From contig CAXIBC010000060.1 in NCBI GenBank assembly GCA_964022115.1, positions 1-16,641 of the forward strand: 16,641 nucleotides of DNA, written 5' to 3'. A program made the translations under genes and the position numbers. The notes below the pieces were generated by a model. The model saw only the letters and a program-made list of their open reading frames with translations. It had not been told where the DNA came from and did no database searches. Numbering within the stretch: the stretch's first letter is position 1; the number at the start of each line of letters is the position of its first letter. Of the stretch, positions 1 to 6,140 are shown piece after piece. Origin of the DNA: Oleispira sp964022115 (lineage in GTDB: Bacteria; Pseudomonadota; Gammaproteobacteria; Pseudomonadales; Oceanobacteraceae).

Positions 1-68
1 GTTATACAATCGATACAAGCTACCAAGACCCGATCATTCATCCTAATGATCCTATCGAGCCTGATTAA
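1..68 (+). CDS. 3' tail of an unidentified gene entering from the left edge (partial)
   Basis: The reading frame starting at base 3 is open from the window edge to a TAA at 66-68. It reads as a plausible hydrophilic C-terminus of about 21 residues (YTIDTSYQDPIIHPNDPIEP followed by D), rich in Asp and Pro. The other two plus frames give less protein-like text. The fragment is too short to assign a family, and the call rests only on the appearance of the peptide and on being open at the edge. It could be chance. Confidence 0.35.
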   Translation, partial: YTIDTSYQDPIIHPNDPIEPD

Positions 69-422
69 TACTTATGAGTCAACCCTCCCAAACGTTGATC
101 GATGCCTTGCTACTAATTCAGTAGAGGGTCATTAACAAATATTCGAAGAATCTATTCCATCTATACCTACTCCCCTTCCATCTGGCTTGTATGCCCATAC
201 AGTGACCAAGCCAATATCATCAGGGGAGACAAACCACACCCACTCGCCAACTTCGCGCCCCACTATCAAATTAAATACTTATATTGTGGTTCAGCGGGTT
301 GTATTACTGCTTTACCTCAGAATATGGTGATTATCTCTATTTTGAACATGTCTAGCGATACTAGGACTCAGGCCCTCCCATTACTTGGAAAGCCCGATTT
401 CATACCAAAAGTTAATAATTAA
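69..422. other. intergenic stretch with overlapping open frames on both strands; no confident gene
   Basis: No gene with a good start and ribosome site is visible here. Two frames are unusually open. On the minus strand, 278 down to a stop at 132 encodes about 48 residues with a protein-like core (EWVWFVSPDDIGLVTVWAYK) but with no ATG or ribosome site. On the plus strand, the frame ending at the TAA at 420-422 is open for about 100 codons, but its first ATG lies only some 31 codons before that stop. Either could be a decayed gene remnant, and both could be chance. No terminator with a T-run was found between the left-edge gene and the convergent gene ending at 423. Confidence 0.3.
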
Positions 423-881
423 TCACTCAACCGCAGCCTGTGGTTTAGGCTGTTCAGATTGCGCTTTAATCATCACTTTCTGCACAATCCCCTGCGACCA
501 AGCCTGACCTGCAACCATAGACTCCTGCATAATAATAGGCTGGCTCTTAATAAAATTCTGCCCTGCCTTGGTATCATAAAAAGCATTCACTGCATCAATA
601 TCTTCTTGCGAGAAATGCTTCTGGTAAATAGGAATAATCATCTCTACTAATTCATTCGGATTCATTTCTTTTTGAAATTCTACCCAAAAAGCTTCTGGTG
701 CATTAGGAACCATCTGTTTAATCATGGGTAGCATCTGGTTCATTGCTTGCACAGCCATTTCACCAGTACCGGTTTTATCCATCAATTCTTTTACACTCGC
801 CACGGATGCATTCTGTGCTGCTGCACTAAAGCTCAATGAAGCACAGGTTAACGAAGCTAATAATGCGAAGGTCTTTTTCAT
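423..881 (-). CDS. secreted DUF2059 domain-containing protein
   Basis: This encodes a 152-residue exported protein of unknown role. The chosen ATG (881) follows an AAGGA ribosome site, and the product then begins with a classic signal peptide: MKK, a hydrophobic core (TFALLASLTCASLSF) and an AAAQ cleavage site near residue 22. An upstream in-frame ATG at 935 would put 18 extra residues before the signal peptide and is unlikely. The mature part is helical. The pattern F-W-x-E-F near the middle, then a block with IYQKHFSQEDIDAVNAFYDT and G-Q-x-F, is characteristic of the DUF2059 family, whose members are small periplasmic proteins without an established biochemical function. The gene is divergent from the catalase-like gene, with about 120 bp between the preferred starts. 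Family call fairly sure; function unknown. Confidence 0.85.
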   Translation of the reverse strand: MKKTFALLASLTCASLSFSAAAQNASVASVKELMDKTGTGEMAVQAMNQMLPMIKQMVPNAPEAFWVEFQKEMNPNELVEMIIPIYQKHFSQEDIDAVNAFYDTKAGQNFIKSQPIIMQESMVAGQAWSQGIVQKVMIKAQSEQPKPQAAVE

Positions 882-909
882 AGGTATTTCCTTATATAGT
901 AATAGCCTG

Positions 910-939
910 ATTATGCTACAGCTGAGCATCAACAAACAA
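910..939 (-). promoter_or_regulatory. candidate sigma70 promoter for the DUF2059 gene
   Basis: On the minus strand a TTGTTT hexamer (934-939) is followed after 18 bases by CATAAT (910-915), about 30 bases upstream of the ATG at 881. Each hexamer matches the consensus moderately. The octamer ATGCTACA occurs at 913-920 and again at 950-957, the second within a perfect palindrome TAGCATGCTA (946-955). Assigned by eye only. Confidence 0.35.
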
Positions 940-1000
940 CTGTGTTAGCATGCTACAAGTCTCAAATAAGCCTCAAATATGGATATTAAGCAAATACGTT

Positions 1001-2116
1001 ATGAGAAATAATGATGCACCACAGCTTGCGACTGAATACCCTGCCCCAGATGAACTGCAAGACATCGAAGAAACCATTGCTTTCCTGAAAACAAAAATGG
1101 AAGCAGCCTATGAGCCTAATGCAATTAGGCGTGACGCTCACCCTAAGCACCATGGCATAATACGAGCGGAGTTCATTATTGAAGCGGATCTTCCCGAAGC
1201 ATTACAAGTGGGTGTATTTAAACAAGGTTTAAGTCGCCCTAAGCGCAGCTTTCCTGCTTGGATACGTTTATCGAATGCCTCAAACCGGGTTCATGCCGAT
1301 AGCGAAAAAGACATGATCGGTTTTGCAATAAAGCTTATGGGCGTAGAAGGCGAAAAGCTGCTCAACCTAAAGGATGAGTCGTATTTCAAAGATGCACTTA
1401 CAATTGCTAGCAGCTTTACCGAAGAAAAATACACCCAAGACTTTTTATTCATGTCTCACCCGGTCTTTCTTGCCGCACGGATCAAAGATTTCAAAAATCT
1501 CATCATGGCTGCTTTTGGCCCTAAAAGTATCATTAAGTTCTTCTTCAACCCATTCGACAGCCACTTACGCACCCTCTGGATTGCGTTAACCATGAACAAG
1601 CATCATTCCAGTCCACTGGACAACCGATACTGGAGTAATAGCGCCTATCTCTTTGGCCAAGATGAACAAGGTAATAAGCGAGCGGTTAAATACGCTCTCA
1701 TACCTACTTCTAATCTGCGTAGTACCATACCAAAAGAAAAAAGTGAGAACTATTTAAAAGATGCCATGATCACACACTTAGCAAAAGAAGACGCTAGCTT
1801 TGACTTCATGATTCAGTTTCAAACCGACGCAAAGAAAATGCCTATTGAAGATATCACCATCGATTGGCCAGAGAAGCTATCCCCCTTAATAAAAGTCGCC
1901 TCCATAAAAATTCCGAAGCAAACCTTTGATTCCAAAGCGCAAATGGATTTCGCTGAAAATAGTTATTTTTCTGCCTGGCATTCTTTACCAGAACACAGGC
2001 CATTAGGCAGTATTAATCGCGCGCGGCGTTTTGCATACGATCAATTATCGAAATTCCGCTTGCAACGTAATAAACTGCCGAGACTTGAACCTAAAGGAGA
2101 TGAAGATTTTAGCTGA
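1001..2116 (+). CDS. catalase-like heme-binding protein (y4iL-like catalase family)
   Basis: The protein has 371 residues from the ATG at 1001. An in-frame ATG at 950 would add 17 residues but lacks a ribosome site; the site before 1001 is also weak, so the start is uncertain. The sequence follows the compact catalase-like fold. RRDAHPKHHGIIRAEF carries the likely distal histidine region. PAWIRLSN matches the conserved R-x-S-N block of catalases. DMIGFAIKLMGVEGEKLL matches the catalase R-G-x-A-x-K-x-Y strand. The C-terminal PLGSINRARRFAYDQLSKFR holds the Arg/Tyr pattern expected for the proximal heme ligand. No signal peptide is seen, so it is probably cytoplasmic. Members of this branch are shorter than true catalases (about 480 residues or more) and may be peroxidases or fatty-acid-hydroperoxide enzymes rather than H2O2 dismutases. 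Family firm, reaction inferred. Confidence 0.8.
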   Translation: MRNNDAPQLATEYPAPDELQDIEETIAFLKTKMEAAYEPNAIRRDAHPKHHGIIRAEFIIEADLPEALQVGVFKQGLSRPKRSFPAWIRLSNASNRVHADSEKDMIGFAIKLMGVEGEKLLNLKDESYFKDALTIASSFTEEKYTQDFLFMSHPVFLAARIKDFKNLIMAAFGPKSIIKFFFNPFDSHLRTLWIALTMNKHHSSPLDNRYWSNSAYLFGQDEQGNKRAVKYALIPTSNLRSTIPKEKSENYLKDAMITHLAKEDASFDFMIQFQTDAKKMPIEDITIDWPEKLSPLIKVASIKIPKQTFDSKAQMDFAENSYFSAWHSLPEHRPLGSINRARRFAYDQLSKFRLQRNKLPRLEPKGDEDFS

Positions 2117-2207
2117 AATTAACTTTTAATATTAATCGCGATCAATTACAGGTTAATGCTCACGTACATTAACTATTTTACGTCGATTTTATCTACTCAA
2201 AAAATAA

Positions 2208-2921
2208 TTAGTGAATAACCATTAAGCCCACCATACCAAGAACAAACCCCAATACAGCCCCCATAGGCGGGGCCCAATGTTTTTCTAGCTTCACTTGTGG
2301 TGCTATATCTTGAAACATTGAGTACAGAATACCACCTGACGCAAATAGCATAATTGATGACACCCATTGTGGGTAATCTGATAACCATAAATACCCAGAG
2401 ATACTGGCAATAGGTCCTAATAGAGCCATTAAAGTAAACATGACTATAATCTTTATCGGCTTATAAGCGGCTACGGCATTTAACTCGCGATAGGCACTAA
2501 AACCTTCAGGAAAATTTTGCAAAGCAATTAATCCAGCCAATAGAAATGCACTATCACTCCCTAAAGCAAACGCCGACCCAAGCGCAATGGATTCAGGAAT
2601 GAAATCAGACAACATAGCAGCCAACTGACTCGCAGGGGTATTTATTTTTTTAAGTAAGATATCAAGGAACATAAAACTCAGCCCCCCAACGATAAAGCAA
2701 AGGCTAGCGGATAATGGATCTAGGTGAGCAATCCCCTCTGGGACCAAAACCAAGGCAATAGCCGACAAGAGTGCACCACCACCAAAAGCCATAATTCCAT
2801 GGCGTATTTCCTCTTCTATCCACTGATCGCCAATTTTTTCATAAGACGCCACGGCGGCACCAATAGCCATGGTTAGTCCCGCCAATAATGAAGTTATTAT
2901 AACAATTAATAAAAGATCCAT
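2208..2921 (-). CDS. ZIP-family metal transporter
   Basis: This encodes an inner-membrane protein of 237 residues from the ATG at 2921. A GTG at 2936 is in frame but has no ribosome site; the ATG has only a weak one. About seven to eight hydrophobic segments are visible. ZIP hallmarks are a helix with LSDFIPESIALGS and the next with ALQNFPEGFSAYREL, corresponding to the metal-binding helices 4 and 5 of ZIP transporters, which import divalent metals such as zinc, iron or manganese. The usual His of helix 4 is replaced by an Asp/Pro-Glu-Ser pattern and the His of helix 5 by Gln-Asn, as in a known bacterial sub-branch with D-x-x-PES and N-x-PEG motifs. Metal and direction are not predictable from this. 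It ends convergent to the catalase-like gene, 91 bp away, with no clear terminator hairpin, and lies downstream of the VOC gene on the same strand. Confidence 0.8.
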   Translation of the reverse strand: MDLLLIVIITSLLAGLTMAIGAAVASYEKIGDQWIEEEIRHGIMAFGGGALLSAIALVLVPEGIAHLDPLSASLCFIVGGLSFMFLDILLKKINTPASQLAAMLSDFIPESIALGSAFALGSDSAFLLAGLIALQNFPEGFSAYRELNAVAAYKPIKIIVMFTLMALLGPIASISGYLWLSDYPQWVSSIMLFASGGILYSMFQDIAPQVKLEKHWAPPMGAVLGFVLGMVGLMVIH

Positions 2922-3016
2922 GCGTATATCCGTCACGTCAGTGGTATTATTAAATTAATATACGAACTTTATCAGGTTGAGCAATTATTACCTCAATACT
3001 CAGATACTAGCAATTA

Positions 3017-3397
3017 TCAACTCATAGAATGAAGACCAATCATATTGCCTTCAGTATCCATTATTAAAGAGATATGACCATACTCACCAATAGACATTTT
3101 CGGTTTAAATATTTTACCCCCGGCGGACTCAACCCTAGATTCTTCAAGCGCACAATCTTCACAGGTAAAATAAACCAAGGTGCTATTTCCACCTGCCGAC
3201 ATCCCTTCCATTTTTGCTAATGCTCCAGTAGCGCCATACTTTTCCATATCCGAAGGGAAGGCTAACATTTGAATGCTGGCATCATTAGGGTCACCCAAAA
3301 CCTCTAACTTGACTTCAAATACGCCCTGATAGAATTTCTGTGCTCTTGGCATGTCATTGACGTAGATTTCAAACCAAGCAACAGGATTAATTGGCAT
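3017..3397 (-). CDS. VOC (glyoxalase/bleomycin resistance fold) family protein
   Basis: This encodes a 126-residue single-unit VOC protein. The ATG at 3397 has a good ribosome site (GAGGGAA) 7 bases upstream. The N-terminus (NPVAWFEIYVNDMPRAQKFY) is the typical first beta-alpha unit with the D-x-x-R-A-x-x-F-Y signature. The second half ends in a GHISLIMDTEGNMIGLHS block, the usual last strand that carries a metal ligand in many members. A CEDC motif lies near residues 79-82. The length is usual for the family. VOC proteins include lyases, dioxygenases and resistance proteins, so the substrate cannot be named; this subgroup is usually annotated only as glyoxalase-like. The ZIP gene follows 96 bp downstream in the same direction and may be co-transcribed. 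Confidence 0.85.
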   Translation of the reverse strand: MPINPVAWFEIYVNDMPRAQKFYQGVFEVKLEVLGDPNDASIQMLAFPSDMEKYGATGALAKMEGMSAGGNSTLVYFTCEDCALEESRVESAGGKIFKPKMSIGEYGHISLIMDTEGNMIGLHSMS

Positions 3398-3699
3398 AAT
3401 AATTCCCTCGATATCGATTGAATAGAAAAGTCTTCTTAAATAAGCGCTAATAATAAGAGCACTATCAAGAGATGCTTAACGGTACAATCAATAACCATAG
3501 TCTAAAATTCAGTTTCTACTTACTAATGTTACTGCTCATAGACACGGCATATCAGTCATACACTAGTTTTTTAGAAAAGAAAAAGAATATCAACAAAGGG
3601 GCTATATAAAATAATGTATATAAGCTGGTGCATATTAAGAGCTAGGGGTATGCTTTAAACTTAGAATCAAGCATAAAATCGTTAAATCTAGGAAAAAAC
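3398..3699. other. divergent intergenic region between the VOC and lipoprotein genes
   Basis: This AT-rich stretch must hold the promoters of two divergent genes. An A/T-rich block around 3601-3622 (TATATAAAATAATG) could supply a -10 element for the plus-strand gene, but I see no matching -35. A short inverted repeat, ATGCTT (3650-3655) and AAGCAT (3669-3674), lies in the probable leader of the lipoprotein gene. No coding potential was seen. Confidence 0.4.
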
Positions 3700-3933
3700 A
3701 TGTTAAAGCAAGCTGCCATCCTATTCGCTACCTTACTCGCAGTTATAAATATCACCGCCTGCGTAGAAGATACGGCCACCACGGCAACAACCACTGAAAC
3801 TGAAGAAACAAAAAAGGCAGCACTTATAAAAGCAACGAAAGCGGCGATAGTGCTAGATAGCTATACAGAAGATACAAATACAAGAAATCCAGCCCACAAA
3901 GGCTCGAAGAATGGCAACGACGAAGGGCCATAA
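3700..3933 (+). CDS. small putative lipoprotein, Thr/Lys/Ala-rich
   Basis: This encodes a 77-residue protein. The ATG is preceded by AGGAAAAAAC, a sound ribosome site. Residues 1-21 form a lipoprotein-type signal: MLKQ, hydrophobic core AAILFATLLAVINI, then a lipobox I-T-A-C with the lipidated Cys at residue 21. The mature part (about 56 residues) starts with Val-Glu-Asp, has a run of alternating Thr, Ala and Glu, a Lys/Ala stretch and a polar tail ending in NGNDEGP. No domain is recognised and no function can be given. The signal, ribosome site and lipobox together support a real gene, although low-complexity content weakens the coding evidence. It stands alone on this strand, convergent to dcd. 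Confidence 0.6.
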   Translation: MLKQAAILFATLLAVINITACVEDTATTATTTETEETKKAALIKATKAAIVLDSYTEDTNTRNPAHKGSKNGNDEGP

Positions 3934-4057
3934 GGTATCCCCTCTATATTCCTAAAACAGCTATTAAAAAACTTAAAATCAGTGATTACAGTTTTGTCCA
4001 ATATACTATCATTGCATCCAGAGTTATAACGGCATTTCACAGTCGTGACATCTTTAT

Positions 4058-4108
4058 CCTCGATCATTTAAAGTTAAACGGTATAAATCTAAAATCAAAT
4101 GATCGAGG
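4058..4108. repeat. perfect 12-bp inverted repeat with 27-bp spacer downstream of dcd
   Basis: The arm CCTCGATCATTT (4058-4069) is repeated as its exact reverse complement AAATGATCGAGG (4097-4108), around an AT-rich 27-base spacer. It lies just past the dcd stop and next to a second inverted repeat (4111-4136). There is no adjacent T-run, so it does not look like a simple intrinsic terminator. It might be a protein site or an RNA 3'-end structure. Confidence 0.6.
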
Positions 4109-4110
4109 GT

Positions 4111-4136
4111 ATTGCTAACGTTTAATCGTTAGCAAT
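4111..4136. repeat. perfect 10-bp hairpin spanning the dcd stop codon
   Basis: ATTGCTAACG (4111-4120) and CGTTAGCAAT (4127-4136) are exact reverse complements with a 6-base loop. The TAA of dcd (4122-4124) sits at the arm-loop border, so the last codons of dcd form one arm. Neither strand has a following T-run. It could act as an RNA-stabilising or weak termination structure at the 3' end of the apbC-dcd message. Confidence 0.6.
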
Positions 4137-4703
4137 GCGGCTAAATACTGCTCCTTTTTGCCCCTTATACTTAGCATCCAAACGCTTATTATAAGGGCGC
4201 AATGCTGGGCTAGATAAGGTTTCAAAAGACAATGCACAAATCACCATTTCTGGTCGTAATGCTAATGGCAATTTACCATTATTAAAAAACTCTAATACAA
4301 TCTGCCCTTCCCAGCCTGGATCAATACGGCCAGCCGTCACATGAACCATTAAGCCTAACCGTGCTAATGAACTACGGCCATCTAACCAACCAACTAGGTC
4401 ATCAGGAATGGTGACCGATTCTAGAGTTGCACCTAATACCAATTCACCAGGATGAATGAAGAAAGGTTCATCGTTTTCAACGATTATTTCCTTACTCATA
4501 ATACGTTCCATATCACGAGTTAGCTGTTCACGTTCACCCGATAAATCCAAATGTGTCACGGTATTATTACTAAATACGCGAAAGCTATTTGCTAAGCGTA
4601 AATCGACACTGATACCAGCAATAGACTCTGGTGCTGGAGCAGGTTCTATTTTTATAGAGCCTTGCTTAATTCTTTGTTCAATATCACCATCACTTAAGCG
4701 CAT
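4122..4703 (-). CDS. dcd: dCTP deaminase
   Basis: Deaminates dCTP to dUTP, which dUTPase then converts to dUMP, the precursor for thymidylate. It is a cytoplasmic homotrimer. The protein is 193 residues, the same length as E. coli Dcd, and aligns throughout: start MRLSDGDIEQ, then GISVDLRL, the GRSSLARLG nucleotide-binding loop (Arg110, Ser111, Ser112), HVTAGRIDPGWEG with Asp128, and QIVLEFFNNG with the catalytic Glu138. The C-terminal DAKYKGQKGAVFSRI matches the phosphate-closing tail. The ATG has an AGGAA ribosome site. It lies 34 bp after apbC in the same direction, so the two are very likely one transcript. The gene ends inside a 10-bp hairpin. Confidence 0.97.
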   Translation of the reverse strand: MRLSDGDIEQRIKQGSIKIEPAPAPESIAGISVDLRLANSFRVFSNNTVTHLDLSGEREQLTRDMERIMSKEIIVENDEPFFIHPGELVLGATLESVTIPDDLVGWLDGRSSLARLGLMVHVTAGRIDPGWEGQIVLEFFNNGKLPLALRPEMVICALSFETLSSPALRPYNKRLDAKYKGQKGAVFSRIAND

Positions 4704-4737
4704 GGAGTATTCCTTTTTTTATCTTATGACCAGTCTA

Positions 4738-5838
4738 CTAGTCGTCAGAGATGCTGATGTTTGGAATTTGTTGGTCGTTAGCACTGCGCTTAGCTAAAGC
4801 TACGGCAACGTTACGGGCAAGGTTGCGATACATTAACGCCACATCACTATTTTCTTGCTCAACAACCACTGGCATTCCGGCATCACTTTGTTCACGAATA
4901 AATTTCGATAAAGGCAATGAACCCAGTAGTTGAGTTTCATATTGGTCCGCTATTTTTTGCCCACCATGTTCACCAAAAATGTGTTCTGCATGACCGCAGT
5001 TAGAACAGATATGCATGCTCATATTTTCAATAATACCCAATACTGGAATGTTCACTTTACGAAACATTTCAATACCTTTTTTCGCATCCAATAAAGCAAT
5101 ATCTTGTGGGGTGGTGACAATAACAGAGCCTGCTACTGGGAATTTTTGCGATAGCGTAAGCTGAATATCACCAGTACCCGGTGGCATATCAATAATTAAA
5201 TAATCCAGCTCTCCCCAAGCGGTTTGAGTCAAAATCTGCATCAAGGCACCAGCCACCATTGGCCCACGCCATACCATAGGCGTTTCATCGGTAGTTAGGT
5301 AGGCCATCGACATAGTTTTTACGCCATGCGCTTCAATCGGTACAAACCACTTATTATCGATGGTTTTAGGCCGTGTTCCTGCAGCAACCCCCATTAATAA
5401 ACCTTGGCTAGGACCATAGATGTCGGCGTCTAATAAGCCAACCTTAGCGCCATCTTTTGCTAAGGATATCGCTAGGTTTACCGAAGTTGTCGATTTACCA
5501 ACACCACCTTTACCCGAAGCAACGGCAACGATATTTTTTACCTTATTAATCGCTTCAACACTGTTTTGCGATTTATGCGCACTGACTTGCCAGCTGATAT
5601 TCACTTCAACATTTTCTACACCTTCTACATTACCGACCATTACTTTTAAAATTTCGGCGGTGCCACCTTTTAAGAAGTCAGATGGGTAAGGTAGGTGAAT
5701 ATCAATCGTTATATTGCCGCCGTTAATGTCAATATTTTGCACAGCGCCAAAACTGACTAGGTCAGTATTCAAATAGGGGTCTTGATAAGACGATATCGCA
5801 GCTTCGATCGCGGCGGGTGTTAAAAGAATATCAGTCAT
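4738..5838 (-). CDS. apbC: iron-sulfur cluster carrier protein ApbC/Mrp
   Basis: This encodes a 366-residue cytoplasmic P-loop ATPase of the Mrp/NBP35 family, which binds and hands over [4Fe-4S] clusters. Residues 1 to about 90 form the MIP18/DUF59-like domain. A deviant Walker A, GKGGVGKS, is at residues 109-116, DADIYGPSQG at about 137-146 is the switch region, and IIDMPPGTGD at about 215-224 is the Walker B-like motif. The cluster-binding pair C-S-N-C is at Cys278 and Cys281, in the usual place before FGEHGG. The length matches E. coli Mrp (369). The ATG has a TAGGTAA ribosome site. It heads the apbC-dcd transcript and diverges from rsxA across 302 bp, placing an Fe-S maturation factor beside an Fe-S-rich membrane complex. 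Confidence 0.95.
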   Translation of the reverse strand: MTDILLTPAAIEAAISSYQDPYLNTDLVSFGAVQNIDINGGNITIDIHLPYPSDFLKGGTAEILKVMVGNVEGVENVEVNISWQVSAHKSQNSVEAINKVKNIVAVASGKGGVGKSTTSVNLAISLAKDGAKVGLLDADIYGPSQGLLMGVAAGTRPKTIDNKWFVPIEAHGVKTMSMAYLTTDETPMVWRGPMVAGALMQILTQTAWGELDYLIIDMPPGTGDIQLTLSQKFPVAGSVIVTTPQDIALLDAKKGIEMFRKVNIPVLGIIENMSMHICSNCGHAEHIFGEHGGQKIADQYETQLLGSLPLSKFIREQSDAGMPVVVEQENSDVALMYRNLARNVAVALAKRSANDQQIPNISISDD

Positions 5839-5925
5839 GGGTTACCTACAAACAATAGCCAGAAGTACTACGAATAAGTACCAGGGAGCCAAAACCGTCA
5901 TTGTATACGAGTTTTTAGTGGGAAT

Positions 5926-5953
5926 CTGCTTTCGCTATCGAGCGGATAAGCAG
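5926..5953. repeat. imperfect hairpin in the apbC-rsxA intergenic region
   Basis: CTGCTT (5926-5931) pairs with AAGCAG (5948-5953), and inside it CGCT (5933-5936) pairs with AGCG (5941-5944) around an ATCG loop, separated by a 1/3-base internal loop. Ten base pairs in total. There is no T-run on either side. On the minus strand it would lie about 90 bases before the apbC start, in or near its leader. Confidence 0.45.
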
Positions 5954-6009
5954 CTATTTAAAGGAAGTAAGCTAACCAGCGCTATGCTTATAACAAAATG
6001 AGCTTAAAA

Positions 6010-6058
6010 TATCCCAAAACATACTTGAAAGAAATAACGCCTATTTGGGATAATAGGC
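6010..6058. promoter_or_regulatory. operator-like nested inverted repeats over the rsxA promoter
   Basis: Two symmetries share bases. TATCCCAAA (6010-6018) is the reverse complement of TTTGGGATA (6044-6052), 25 bases apart. GCCTATT (6039-6045) is the reverse complement of AATAGGC (6052-6058) around TGGGAT. The first flanks the -35 box and the second lies across the -10 box of the candidate rsxA promoter, the arrangement expected of a repressor or redox-sensor site. No known regulator site was recognised. Confidence 0.45.
6025..6054 (+). promoter_or_regulatory. candidate sigma70 promoter for rsxABCDGE
   Basis: TTGAAA (6025-6030) matches the -35 consensus in five of six bases. After an 18-base spacer, GATAAT (6049-6054) matches the -10 consensus in five of six. 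Transcription would start near 6061, leaving a leader of about 80 bases before the rsxA ATG. It is the best promoter match I found in this intergenic region. Confidence 0.55.
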
Positions 6059-6140
6059 CGCCAATTTTTCAGCTGTGTTTATTTTTCATACAACCATAGC
6101 AAAATACTTAGTTTCACCTAAATGAGAGTGAGCACCCCTT

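Larger units (their letters stand above)
5839..6140. other. 302-bp divergent intergenic region between apbC and rsxA
   Basis: No coding remnant is visible. It contains an imperfect hairpin (5926-5953), a strong-looking promoter toward rsxA (6025-6054) with overlapping inverted repeats, and presumably an apbC promoter. A TATACAAT-like sequence on the minus strand near 5902-5909 is a weak candidate -10 for apbC. In several relatives metG lies at this point, but no trace of it is seen here. Confidence 0.6.

Noticed and set aside
32..51. Inverted repeat GATCATT / AATGATC near the left edge
   Set aside because: Short and within apparent coding sequence; likely chance.
3861..4067. Minus-strand frame of 68 codons, antisense to the small lipoprotein
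   Set aside because: No ribosome site, start lies inside the 12-bp inverted repeat, and it overlaps a gene with better start and signal evidence.
4456..4797. Plus-strand frame opposite dcd and the end of apbC
   Set aside because: Shadow of two well-identified genes on the minus strand.
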